NCBI GenBank assembly: GCA_027924585.1
Contig: BSBM01001719.1
Coordinates: 33,430,001 to 33,494,000 of the forward strand
Source of the DNA: Larix kaempferi
Taxonomy: Eukaryota; Streptophyta; Pinopsida; Pinales; Pinaceae
Direction: 5' to 3'
DNA: 64,000 nt
Shown here: positions 33,863 to 45,026 of the stretch, one piece after another
How the letters are laid out: each line of letters begins with the position of its first letter
How positions within the stretch are numbered: the stretch's first letter is position 1
The notes under the pieces: model-generated
Seen by the model: only the letters and a program-made list of their open reading frames with translations
The model's database searches: none
What the model was told of the DNA's origin: nothing
Made by a program: the position numbers and the translations under genes

Positions 33863-34778
33863 AAAGAGCTATTAGTGGGGTTGGTGTGGTTTTGCACCTA
33901 TCCAACACATGTTACTATCGCATCCATCTAAATCTGGGGATTGGTACAAACACCCGCAGTGAATTATGTGCTCTTTGGCTCCTTTTACATTTTGCTCGAA
34001 TCAAACATGTAACATCTCTCTTGATTTTGGGTGACTCTTCATCCATCGTTTCTTGGGCAAAGGGCGATTCTCCAATCAATGTGATGCTTCTTACGCACTG
34101 GTTGGCTGCGGTTTGAAAGTACATCAATGATTTTGAGCATGTTCATTTTTCTCATATTTTCCGAGAGGTGAATATGGAGGCTGACCATCTCTCCAAGAAG
34201 GCATTAAATTCTTTGGCGGGGATCATCATGTGGGAGGAATGGCGCGGGGATCTTTTTATCTCTCGGGGCTTGATAGATTTGCATTGGTCCCGATACCTGT
34301 GGATTGGCCTTTCTATTTATGAGTTGTTTGTGTTATTAGCGGATATATGATTTTTATTATGCGGCATATCTATTTTGCAGTTTCATAGACTCTACTCCAC
34401 CAACTACTTGTTGGTCTTATGATCTTCATTAGTTTTTTGCGGCACTATTTATCTTGTTTATGTATGTCTACTATGGCAGATCCTCAGTCCCTAGCCCCTT
34501 GGGGTCACGGTTCTATCTACTATGATGTTGTTTATTTTGGGCAGATCCTCTGTCATGTGTAGATGCTCTGATATGGCGAATGTTTGCGCCCCGTATGCTG
34601 TGGCCTAGTTTCTGGCACTTTTAGTTTGTGTTTGGGGCTGTTTTTTCCGCCCGTGATATGTATCTCTCTCTTAAACATGCTGGGATCTGTTTTCCCTATG
34701 ATCTTTGATGTAATGGGATCTATTTACTATTTCGCAGTATTAATAGTAAGTTATATTTTTTGATGGAAAAAAGAGCTA
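33863..34778. repeat. 9-bp target-site duplication flanking a LINE
   Basis: 'aaagagcta' at 33863-33871 and 34770-34778, abutting the 5' break and the poly-A end of the LINE fragment. Confidence 0.7.
33872..34769 (+). mobile_element. 5'-truncated LINE of a second family: RNase H plus 3' UTR
   Basis: A single domain, RNase H, is readable from GVGVVLHLSN at about 33880 to the stop at 34348. It carries TNTRSELCALWLLLHFARI (acidic residue of the active site), LLILGDSSSIVSWAKG and FREVNMEADHLSKKAL. One TGA (34114-34116) interrupts it at a probable Trp. A 420-bp 3' UTR ends in A6. The sequence differs from the other LINE copies, so it is a distinct family. Better preserved than the LINEs to its left. 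Confidence 0.8.
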
Positions 34779-35301
34779 AGCTACAGGTTTTGATGAGTTT
34801 TTGGTACAAGAACTTATGGACGATGCCATGGGCATCTGAACAATGTAAAATTTCGCTGATTACCAATAACATTTTAGGGTTTTCTTTTTTTTGAAAAAAA
34901 TGAACATTTGTGGAGGCAAATAAAATAAAATATAAGTAGGTTTATAAAGGTGAAATGACTCTGCATGTCAAGTGGTGGACCAAATGGACCAAAAACATTA
35001 GAGAGAAAGAAAAAATATGTGATGTTACAAATTAATGTTAATTTGGCCTAACATTAATTCACCCGGTAATAAAAAGTTTGAGTTAAAAAAACATAAAGTT
35101 TCATTTGACTCAATGGCAAATATATTGGTAGGGTAATTAACATGCCCCAATATGAATCCAAAAAAGAGGTCTAAATTTTTTATTGGTTGAGAAAAATGTA
35201 TGAAAATGAAAACTTTATATGATTTATTGAGCAAATGAAGGCTAGTTTTTTTAAATTTTTGCGTCGTTTAATGGAAAAACGACAAGGAAATTCATAGTCC
35301 A
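34779..35301. other. Intergenic stretch, no gene seen
   Basis: AT-rich sequence between the LINE fragment and the gypsy LTR. ORFs present are short and lack domains. Confidence 0.5.
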
Positions 35302-37124
35302 TGTTGTCGTCTTTCACACACCTAGGGGTTAACGTGGCAGAAATATTCAAGCCACTTGGTGTGTGCTTAGGGGCAAGCTTCGATTCAAAAACTAACACTT
35401 TATTGTTGACTCCTTCGTTTAGGAAAACTGCTAACGAAACCAAGGGGGGTAGACCCTAAATGTTACTAAGGCTGAATAAGATGTTTAGTGTGGATGAATA
35501 AGTTTTTAGGAGTTTTATGGAAACCAAAATTGAAACAAGAGATTGCAATATAGAAATTAATCACATACAAATCCATTCAACACGTGATAGATTTTAAACA
35601 TAGATTTTATGATAACAGTAAAGGACCAGTGCTGAAAATGGAGTCGAAAAGGAGTGTTGTTGTAGTGCTTGAAATGTATTGCGAATGCTCTTGGTTAATT
35701 TTAAATTATTGTGAAAATGAGTGGATTATTAGGGAGTGTGATTCCCAATATACCACGAAGGTATTGGGAATATGTTCAGACTCACTAAGTGTGGATCCAC
35801 ACTAGAAAATGTGGGCTAGATGGAGTCACGGGGGGGATGTCCAACACTACACCAATCGAGGGTGTAGCCTGACGGGACCTCGCGATCGCTCTCTAGTTGT
35901 TCTCGCTTTCACTATGAAATTTTCCCCACACAAAAGCAAAAATAAGATGTTGGATATTCGTCTTGGGAGGTTAATTGAATGATGTGAAAACTAATTACTA
36001 GTCACTTAGTGTCTTTCTGGTTTGATCCAGAGCATACGGGAACAAAGCCTTGTAAATTTTAAGGATTTTTAAAATGTTTTCTTGTTTAACAACCCAAGAG
36101 TCTCTTTTCAAATCAGTACTTGGCCAAGCCCTTATCCATGAACCGTACTTTGGGAAAGCAAGGGGTTTATTTTAACTGAAAAGAAAGGCTGAAAAAAAAG
36201 AAGGAAAAGTTATCTAATTACTACATTGCCGAATTAGTGGTTTAGAATCCGTTTACTTTGCACAAGATAATTGAAAACTGTAATAATCAAAGTATACGGT
36301 CTGCAAAAAGATTTAAAATGTTCCTATGTCTTGAGTGAGTCAATTGGCCAATATTTGGATTGGACCATGGCGATAAATTTTAGTTAATCTAAGTTAATTT
36401 TAACCAAATAAAACCAATACAATGACTATAAAAATAAAGGAGTAAAAAGGCATGAAAAAAGACACTGAACCAAATTCCCCTAGGGGGGATGAAGCAAGCT
36501 CTTATGAGCTCACTTCAAAAGCGATTTTTATTATGAGTTTACAATGCAAATTAAACTAAAAAGAACTCCTCTTTCTCCTTATAGATATTGGAGAAAAGAG
36601 GTTACAAAAAAGTTCTTGGAAAAAGCCAAGAGGAAGAAGAGGGTTCAAGGAGGTCTTGGTTTGCTTGATCTTGCCAAAATTGGTCTTCCAAAGCCTCTTT
36701 TTCTGCTGCAATAAAACAAAAACTAGCAAAGTGTTTTTAGTAGAAAAAATGCCCAAAATCAGTTTAAAAGTGACTTGGGCAAGTTAGAAAAATGCCTAAA
36801 AAATTCTAAGTTAAAAACTAGCTTTAATAAAAACAAATAACTAAGATAAATTGGCTAAAAGCCAACCCTCTTAGGGTCTTGGACAGCCTTGAAAATGTAG
36901 GCAATAAATCACTTAGATGCTTGATTTAAACACTTCAAACTAAAAAAGAAACTACTTGATTAGCAAGCTAAAAATTCACTTTAAAAGAATTTGCAAAACA
37001 AACTAGTTTCTAAGCTATATCTATCCTTTTAAATGATAAAACTTTATGAAATTTTAGATTTAAGCAAAATACTCCTATAAATTAGATCTAGAATGATGTT
37101 AGCTTTCTAGCAAAGTGGATCTAA
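35302..37124 (-). repeat. LTR repeat, 3' copy
   Basis: On the plus strand it starts TGTTGTCGTCTTTCACACACC (TG terminus). Homology to 45027-46855 runs to 'atctaa' at 37124, 1.82 kb. On the coding strand it has TATA-like CTATAAGGAG near 36580 and AATAAAAATCG near 36525. The internal side (37125 onward) lacks an obvious polypurine tract. Confidence 0.8.
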
Positions 37125-39169
37125 AGCATAAGAATGAAGTAACCAGAAAGATTGTTTGAAAATTTGAGAGAAGAAGGTGAAGAAGTGCCCCGTTTGAGAA
37201 ATGGGCAATGGAATCACTTTTGTAGCTTTGAGAAGGACTATGTTTCTCACAAAGAGTTGGAGAACAAGATAAGCAAGCAAGATCTCTTGTGAAATCCAAC
37301 GAAGCACCATGGATCCCTTCACACTTGCACAAAACTCGTCAAATCGTTTAGTAAAATTCTAGATTAAAAACAAGGAGAGGATACCCATAAAAAAACAAGC
37401 ATGCAAAATACTAAATATTTAAAATAGAAATTTTAAATCAGCAATGAAACAACACTACTCAATCCTATTGATCAATACTAATCACATTATGCTTAAAATT
37501 GACCAAACAATAACAAATGCAAAAAATAAATCCTACAGTTACCTCAAGTAGCAAATGAAGCAATGCTCATCCAACCTGAAAGAAGACACAATTGAGACCT
37601 CCAAAGCCTTTATTTCATTAACAATATTCAACAAAAAGCATTACAATGGGAGCAGAGATTCCACACTTCATCAAGAAGAGTGAGGAAAGACCTCACTTTT
37701 ATAGCAAAAAGAAAGAGCGAGGATGCCTTCCTCATGTCGAGTTTAATTGAAGAGGAATCATAAAAGGAGGGGATGTGATTGGATTGGATCCTATGGAGAT
37801 GGCGCCACCTCTCCAAGAGAGATGTGCCTTCCTTTGGGATGAACTCCCATGCAATGAGTTAAAGCCACACATGCAATGCACAAATCTTGAGAGAGAGGGC
37901 GCATCCTCTCTAAGAGATCCACTCGCCACCTCCAAAATTTGATGCCAAACCACTTGCCTTAGACTCCAATCAACTCGCCTTTAACCCCCTGTCCAACTAA
38001 AACATGTCAGGCACATGTTTCCACTAATTGTGGGATTTGATTTTTTCTCATATTTTCCATTTCTTCTATTTTTATTCACTTTTTTTACTTTTTGAGAGAA
38101 AATCCACCTAAGTTATAAACAATCACTTTAAAACTTAGGAAAAGTGGGTTTAGGGGTTTAACGGGTGCTCTGAGTTAGAAAACGAGCACCCACATGGTGA
38201 ATTTCACCTCCTAACCACACTTTTATTACTTTTATTAAAAAATAGCCTAATTTTATGAGAAAAAATATTTTTCTCAAAAATTAAAAAAAACCTAGGGGAC
38301 CTAACACATGTCCGTATGACTCGATATTAGTGTCTAGAATGTTAATATACATTGACATGCGAACTTTAATAATCTCCAAGGCCTAGCCACCAAGACGGGC
38401 ATTCCAGCTTTGGAGGAGCGGGTGAAAAACTCGAAAATTATACACAACTTGTTCAACGATGCATAATTAACATGGGAAAAAACACCTTGGAATACTTAGA
38501 TTGATATCTAAGTCCTAGGGAGGCCTAGTTCTTTACAAATGGTCCATGCTAGTACAATTTATTACAATTCCCCCAAGGGGATATGGACATGTGGAAAAAA
38601 TAAAAGGGCCTAGAAGGCCTTAAGGACTTCTGAACTCTGATCATGAACAAGTATCCTTGTTCAAATTTTGTTGGCTCACTTGAAATCCAACTAAGTACAA
38701 ATTAGTAGGCAACATCTGGATACATCTAGGGACACATGCTCTGACTGATATTTAATCTAATAGAGTAGGTGAAAACTTTGGAATCTCTGTGTGCTGCACA
38801 AAACTAAGATCCATCAGTATCACATATATAAAAGATGCCAAATAAAACTAAGTTGTAAAATAATGTACAAGATTAATATACAAAATAATGTACAAAACAT
38901 TACTTACAAAAGGAGAACTAATTATTTACAAAAGAAAACTAATTTTACAACAAAGGTTAGTATACAAAAACTATAGTACAAAAATAATATACACAAATAA
39001 TGTAAAGAATAAAGAATAAGATGCAAAGGGAAAAGTTTAGAAAAATCTTGATATTCCCCCATGGGAATTTAGATATTGTTGCTGAAGAACAACTTAAGGA
39101 GTCGACCATTCACAGGGAGACTTAACTTCTCACCATCCATGTCATTTAGGAAGAAATAATTTGCACCTG
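37125..39169 (-). other. 3' non-coding part of the gypsy element, with a second LTR-like promoter
   Basis: Present only in the 3' copy. On the minus strand a clear TATAAAA (37703-37697) is followed 85 bp downstream by AATAAA (37614-37609), like a U3-R module. A purine run (ccttgggggaa, plus-strand 38571-38582) is followed on the minus strand by TGTAATAAATTG at 38571. An alternative 3' LTR of 3.27 kb (38571-35302) is therefore possible. The run 38580-39169 has no ORF with a recognised domain. Confidence 0.4.
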
Positions 39170-40150
39170 CTAACCCATGTATAATGTATGGACCCGTCCA
39201 TAAGCTATTGAACTTCCCATGTTTGCTAGGCTTCTCCCGTTGCTTGTCCCATAATAAAACTTTATCACCAATCTAAAAAGGCCTTGGTCTAGAAAACTTG
39301 TCAAATGTCCTTTTAAATTTGTCTTGATTCCTGATGCACTGGTCAAATGCCTTCGTTCTGTTCTCATCCAATTCTACCAATTTGTTAACTCTATTTTGCA
39401 CTGCATCTTGATCTGAACTGAAGTCTTGAAGGAGTTGATATATTGGAAGCTTCAGGTTAATGGGAAAAGTAACATTAAGACCATATACAAGCTCGAAAGG
39501 AATTTTCCCAGTTGAACTCTTCTTTTTAATCCTATATACCCATAAAGCATACTTAATCTTGCTATCCCATGCTTTCTTGTTATCACCAACTGTTTTCTTG
39601 ATTATGGTCATTATATTTTTATTACTTGACTCAACAAGACCATTTCCTTGAGGATAATAGTTCGATGAATGGGATAGGACGATACCATACTTGAAGCAAA
39701 AGGCAAAGATATCTAATGAACTGAAGGAAGGGCCATTGTCGGTGGCTATTTTGGTTGGCACCCCAAATCGTGTGATGATTTTGTCCTCTAAGAAATCCAT
39801 AACCACTTGGTCAGTTTCCTTCTTGGTGGTTATTGCTTTTACCCACTTGGTAAAATAATCAGCTGCAGTGATAATCCAAGTGTATCCATTACTAGAATTT
39901 TCCTTGAACTGGCCAATGAAATCAAGCCGCCATTGCTGGAAAGGGGCTTAGACCAATACTTGCTGAAGGGGCACAACTTTCAATTTTTGCTTCCAAGTGA
40001 ATAACTAGAACTGGGGCAACTCCTGACAAACTTATGCACATATAAGGAAAGATTAGGCTAATAGTAACTTGCTCTAAGGATCTTGTGGGATGTTGTTTTA
40101 GCTGCAAAATGTCCACCACAAAAACCTGAATGAAACTCAACTAAGAGTTT
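39170..40150 (-). pseudogene. Gypsy integrase
   Basis: Zinc-binding start EFHSGFCGGHFAAKT with a downstream CysxxSer remnant near 40050. The catalytic core is in an open 177-codon piece (39806-39273): IATDNGPSFSS (second Asp) and GNGLVESSNKNI (Glu), followed by WVYRIKKKSSTGKIPFELVY. A C-terminal part reads FKRTFDKFSRPRPF. Stops and shifts separate the zinc finger from the core. Confidence 0.85.
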
Positions 40151-40175
40151 TTGGTACTCTAGCTCATCAACACAC

Positions 40176-41775
40176 CTAAGTATTAATCCATCTAGGTTTC
40201 TCCAACTCATTCCATCTTGTGTGTATGCAATACTTGGTGGCTTTTAACCCCAATTCTCTTATTTTATGTCCAGTTAGGTGATCTAGGCATGTGAGGTTAA
40301 GAAGGAAAAATATGATATATCGATACCAAGGCTGTTGCTCTAATCTTTGAAGTTCCACCGATACTCTTTGTTCTGAATTACTGCTCTGAAAAACGATTCC
40401 TAAGGATTCTTCATTTCCTTGAGTCAATATTTTAGCTAGACCTTGTACTTTGACTAATTTGGTGGGTTTTATCTCTAAGTCATACTCCTGAATTTTCGAA
40501 ACCCACTTGCCCCTTATGCCTAGACAATCCTGTTGGGATAGGATATCCTTAACAGCTGCATGAGCTACATATCCGACAATTTTCGAATATCCAACACAAG
40601 TCCTAAAATTCTTAAGGGACTTGATAAGAGCATAGGACTGCTTTTCCATGGCAGTGCACTTCAATTCTGAATTTTGTAAGGCTCTACTCATGAAAGCAAT
40701 AGGCTGCTCTTGTCCTTCATCATTCTTCTGAAGCAAGACACCATCAATTATGTCTTTTGAGGCAAACGAAAATATTTGAAACTCTTTTGAATAGTCTGGA
40801 CTGATTAGAATTGGAGCTCTGGCTATGACATCTTTGATACACTTGAATGCTTCTTTTCCTTCATTTGACCATACAAATCTGGCATATTTCTTTAACAAAA
40901 TTTGCAAGGGCTTCATTAATTCCGCTAGATTTGGGATGAATATTCTTATGAAGTTGATCTAACCATTGAATGATGGGAGGGATTTTAAATTAACGAGCAA
41001 AGGGACATTCGTAATATATTCCACTCGTTCATGATCAATTTTGACACCATCCTTTGAAATGATATGCCCCAACAACTTGCCTTCGTCAACACCGAAAATT
41101 GACTTGGTTGGATTTAATGAAATGTCGTATTTATGACATCTTTCGAAAACTTGCCTTAAATATTTGACGTGGTCAGATCTTTCATTTGAAAATATTGTCA
41201 AATCATCCTGATATATTTCAATGATTTTACCAATGAGTTCTTTGAAGGAAAAATCCATGGCCCTCTGAAAAGTGGCATCCACATTTAATAAGCCAAAAGG
41301 CATCCTTAGAAATTTATAAGTGCCCCAAGGTGTGGTGAATGTTGTTTTATGCTGATCATCCTTGTTAACCATTTAATAAGCCAAAATGCATCCTTAGAAA
41401 TTTATAAGTGCCCCATTTTGTGGTGAATGTTGTTTTATGTTGATTATCCTTGTTAACCAACACCTGGTTATATCTAGAGAAACCATCCAACATAGACATC
41501 ATTCCAGAACCAGTTACTCTTTGTAGTAAGGTCTCCATGTCGGGTACTAGGTAATTATCCTTTAAGCATGATATGTTAAGATTCTTGAAGTCTATACATA
41601 TCCCGATTGACCCATTTTTCTTTCTTACAACTACTAAGTTGGAACACCATGATGAATGTCTTGTAGGTGCTATGATCCCTGTCGCTGGCATTTTCTGCAA
41701 TTCTTTTTGGACAATAGTGGCCAACTTAGGATTTATTAGCCTAAGCTTTTGGCGGAAAGGCTTGACCTCTTTCAT
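40176..41775 (-). pseudogene. Gypsy reverse transcriptase and RNase H
   Basis: RT begins FRQKLRLINPKLATIVQKEL and continues VVVRKKNGSIGICIDFKNLN and SMLDGFSRYNQ. After an 88-bp tandem duplication it continues FGLLNVDATFQRAMD, the catalytic IYQDDLTIFS (YQDD at 41213-41202) and KLLGHIISKDG. RNase H (40916-40176): FVWSNEGKEAF, ILISPDYSKEF and PIAFMSRALQNSE. The first active-site Asp of the usual DAS motif is Phe here (FSFAS), so this RNase H could not be active. Frame broken at least twice. Confidence 0.85.
41287..41462. repeat. 88-bp tandem duplication inside the RT coding region
   Basis: 41287-41374 and 41375-41462 both begin 'aataagccaaaa' and contain 'aatttataagtgcccca' and 'tgttgttttatg'. 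88 is not a multiple of 3, so the duplication also shifts the frame. The RT segment KTTFTTxWGTYKFLRMxFGLLN is encoded twice. Confidence 0.92.
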
Positions 41776-41942
41776 TTATTCTTTAAGGGAAATAGTGTGT
41801 TGGAACACATCTTCCCGATAAGCTTTAAGTTCATCATAGCTAAAGGCCAACACATCTCTATATTGTTTGATTAAGTTGATTAATTCATTCCTTTCCTTTT
41901 ATGAAGCACCCTTTCCAATCTTTATTAACTTGGAGTCTTTGT

Positions 41943-43367
41943 CTATTCCAATATTAGTTCAATGTAATCCCCAAGTTTCATTGTCTCATTTTTATTTTTA
42001 TGTCGATCATGTTCGTCAAAATGTTTCTCTAAAGATACAAGCCCCTTTGGACTCTGATTTCTTGCATTCTCCTCATGATCCTGATACTCTTTACCCTCCT
42101 GTTGGTAGCTGACCTCACAACCCTCAAATTCTTGAAGATTGTGAATGAACCTTGAGACTTGCTTGTCATCATCAAATACCTGCCAATGATCTATGTTATC
42201 AGGAATTGATGGTCTAAAATTGATTTCCATTTTACCATCACCATTGATCATCTCATCTGAAGGTTGAAGAATGGATGCTGCTACTGCTAACTTATATGTC
42301 AGGCTATTCTCTTCTCTAGGGATTTCTTGAAGATTAAGTGCATCAAACCATTCCATGGTATCCCATATAGTATTCCTATACCTTTTTAATATTTCACACT
42401 TGCACTTGTACTTATTCTTTAGTTGGAGGATAACCAAATCTGAATCACCCTTAATGTTTAACATATTTATCCTCATGTCCTTATCCATTTCTAGTCCGAG
42501 CAACAATGCTTCATATTCTGCTACATTATTAGATGTCTCAAATTCAAGTATGAAAGCAAAGTTGAAAGTTTGCTTAGAAGGTGAAATGATTACTACGCCA
42601 TCTCCTTTTCCTGTGTAATAGTATACCCCATCAAAGTACATTTTCCATACTTCATCTATCTTTTCATCTTTTAATCTTTCTTTAATAGGAGCCATGAAGT
42701 TAGACAAGATGGCATAGTTCCCAAAGTTATCCATATTGAACACAAACTCATTTGAAGGTTTCTTAGGGTTTTCTACATGACGCTTCCTTTCAACTTCCCT
42801 ATGGAGTATAACCCTTGTGTTTTCTGATGCAGGTACAATTGCATAAGTCCAGTCCATTTGAATATGACCTCTTAAGGTTGCAACACACTTCCTTGACAAA
42901 AGCATGCCCCAATTATCCGACACATCGATTACTAACACATCCATTGTTATGTTGACATCAAGATACTTAGCCAACTTCACTTGAAGGTTCAAGATTATTC
43001 CTACCACATCAATTTCTCTTGCATCCATGGCATAAACATTATGGTAGGGTCGAGGGATTCTTAAATTTAACTGCTCCATAACCTTTCTTGTTATCACATT
43101 TGATGAAGCACCCGATTCAAGCGTGCAATTGTGAAGAAGAATATCATTTACTAACAAGGAGACATAGAAAGGTGGATGATCCTCTCTTCTTGGATCCACA
43201 CTATGAAGTATCACTGGCACATCTTCAATAACAATATTATCACTTGGAAGACCTTTTTTATTGACATTATCATGGGTTTTTTCCCGAGGGCCTTCTAAAG
43301 ATTTCATAAACTTATCCTTCTGATGGGTATCTTTAAGGATTTCAATTGCATGCAAGGAATTTAGCAT
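41943..43367 (-). pseudogene. Gypsy protease plus additional (archaeal-type) RNase H
   Basis: 474-codon open frame. Retropepsin-like region: NCTLESGASSNVI, where the catalytic Asp of LDSGAS is Glu, then MDVLVIDVSDNWGMLLSRK and GHIQMDWTYAIVP. An RNase H domain follows (about residues 240-380): KMYFDGVYYYTGKG (first Asp), NNVAEYEALLLGLEM (Glu), IKGDSDLVI (Asp) and EENSLTYKLAVAAS, where the usual fourth Asp of ADxLA is Tyr. The C-terminal 90 residues are polar. This RNase H precedes RT and is distinct from the one after RT. It may be an old coding frame kept open by chance; both enzymes lack a catalytic residue. Confidence 0.8.
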
Positions 43368-44733
43368 TATTTAACCATCTACCCATGTCAAGTTTTGAAT
43401 CATTTGATTTAAGAGGATTTATTACCTTAGGCACAGATGGAGTTGCTTTGATTAGTGTAGAATGATCCCTTCTTTGATACGTAGGTCCCTTGAATCTGGC
43501 ATCCATCATCTGCTTGAATTGCTCTTGCGAAGGTTTTTCTCCATAGTTGTTTGTGATGAAGTCCTTTTCTTGACTATACTCTATGGGTTTTTGCCAATGC
43601 TGATTAGATAGAGGGTAGGTTTGGCCTACCACATTTATGAATTCAGGCTCTCTTGATTTTGCATCTTGATTACTAATCTCAGGCACTCCTTGTTCCATAA
43701 CTTGGCTAGCTACATAACAAGTGGACTTTTGATGAAATTGATCACATGGCATACAGTAAGGAAGTGCATCATCTACCATGTTAGACGACTCTAACTGATT
43801 TGGAATCCTTTGCTCATGAAAATGTGCTTTCTTCTGATATACTTGATTAGGATTATGTTGAAAATTTATTGGTGCTTGAGGAACACAGATAGCTTGGTTC
43901 CTTTCCATCATAACCAATATGTTTTGAATGCGATTCAATTGAGAAGCGTGATTGTCCATTTGTTGATTTTGATTTGTTACCAAGGTTTTTATCATTTCAT
44001 ACATTTATTACATGGGATCCTTGGATGACTCTTTATATTTTGAATCTATAGCTTTCCATTTTGACTCTTGATGCTTTTGATATGATGAACTGCCTCTTGT
44101 GAATCCTAATATGTTAGACTTGCCTGATGTTTGCATATTTTTCTCAATCTTGATGGCCATCTCTTGAGCACTTTTAGTAGCAGGTTCTTTGTCTCCTAAC
44201 TGGTACCTCATATCACCATTGAATGCTTCGATGTAATAGATGAGGATTGAGGCATCAGAGGGCTTAATATCTATATGAAGATTTGAATTTAAGTCCCTAA
44301 ACTTCTTGTTGAATTCTTCCACTGTTTCATTCTCATTCTTTTTTATGGTATGGAGAGATGCTAACTGATATCTCAGTTCTTTTTTCTCTCCCCATTTTTC
44401 TTTAAATCCAGTTAGAAATTCATCAAGGGTTTTATAGAAATTGTCACTTAAGTCCAAATACCAATATGCCACATCATCTTCAAGAGATAGAGAAAATAAG
44501 TCCATCTTAACATCATCATGATTATGGGCAGGTGCATTACACCAACTAACCATGAGTCTTGAATTTTTTTGTAAATGAGACTTAGTTGTGATATCATTAT
44601 TCCCTTGAAAAGTTGGTATCTTCTTGATAGCATCATCTGAAATAACATGCGTTTGACCTGCTATCTGAGAAAACTCAAGGGGATTGAAAAAGTATGTCAT
44701 TTCTACAGATGGACTATATACAAAATAAGTCAT
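43342..44733 (-). pseudogene. Gypsy gag
   Basis: First piece (44733-44008, 241 codons) has the retrotransposon gag core: YWYLDLSDNFYKTLDEFL, FKEKWGEKKELRYQLASL, ETVEEFNKKFRDL. A stop separates it from the second piece (44004-43342), which carries a Gln/Asn-rich linker and a degenerate knuckle CMPCDQFHQKSTC. Capsid and nucleocapsid role by family. It overlaps the protease frame at its end (43367-43342). Confidence 0.8.
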
Positions 44734-45003
44734 GGATATATGAGAGGGACCGGGACCCTAAATCTTCAAGGATCCTACGAGAATCTTGTATATTCAATCT
44801 CCTTTGATAAGCCCTTTCATGATCGGGAATGAAATTGAGTAGAGCTTCATAATTTCTTCTTGCAAAATACACTAGAGGGTTTACTAGCATTGGAGTTGCG
44901 AGATGGATCGAGTAAAATTTGTTTTATTAGACTTGATCAATCATTTTTTTTCTTTTTAAAAGTAAATAAAAGTTATGTCGAATTTCGGCAATAAAAATAT
45001 TTA

Positions 45004-45021
45004 TCCCCGGCAACGACGCCA
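45004..45021 (-). promoter_or_regulatory. Gypsy primer-binding site (tRNA-Asp type)
   Basis: Minus-strand TGGCGTCGTTGCCGGGGA lies five bases inside the LTR repeat. It matches the TGGCGCCGTTGCCGGGGA sequence common in Athila/Tat elements at all but one position. Confidence 0.85.
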
Positions 45022-45026
45022 AAAAT

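Noticed and set aside
39055-39075. CCCCCATGGGA run as the gypsy polypurine tract
   Set aside because: On the coding strand it is purine-rich but not followed by a TG-starting LTR. The run at 38571-38582 and the repeat end at 37124 are better, though unproven, candidates.
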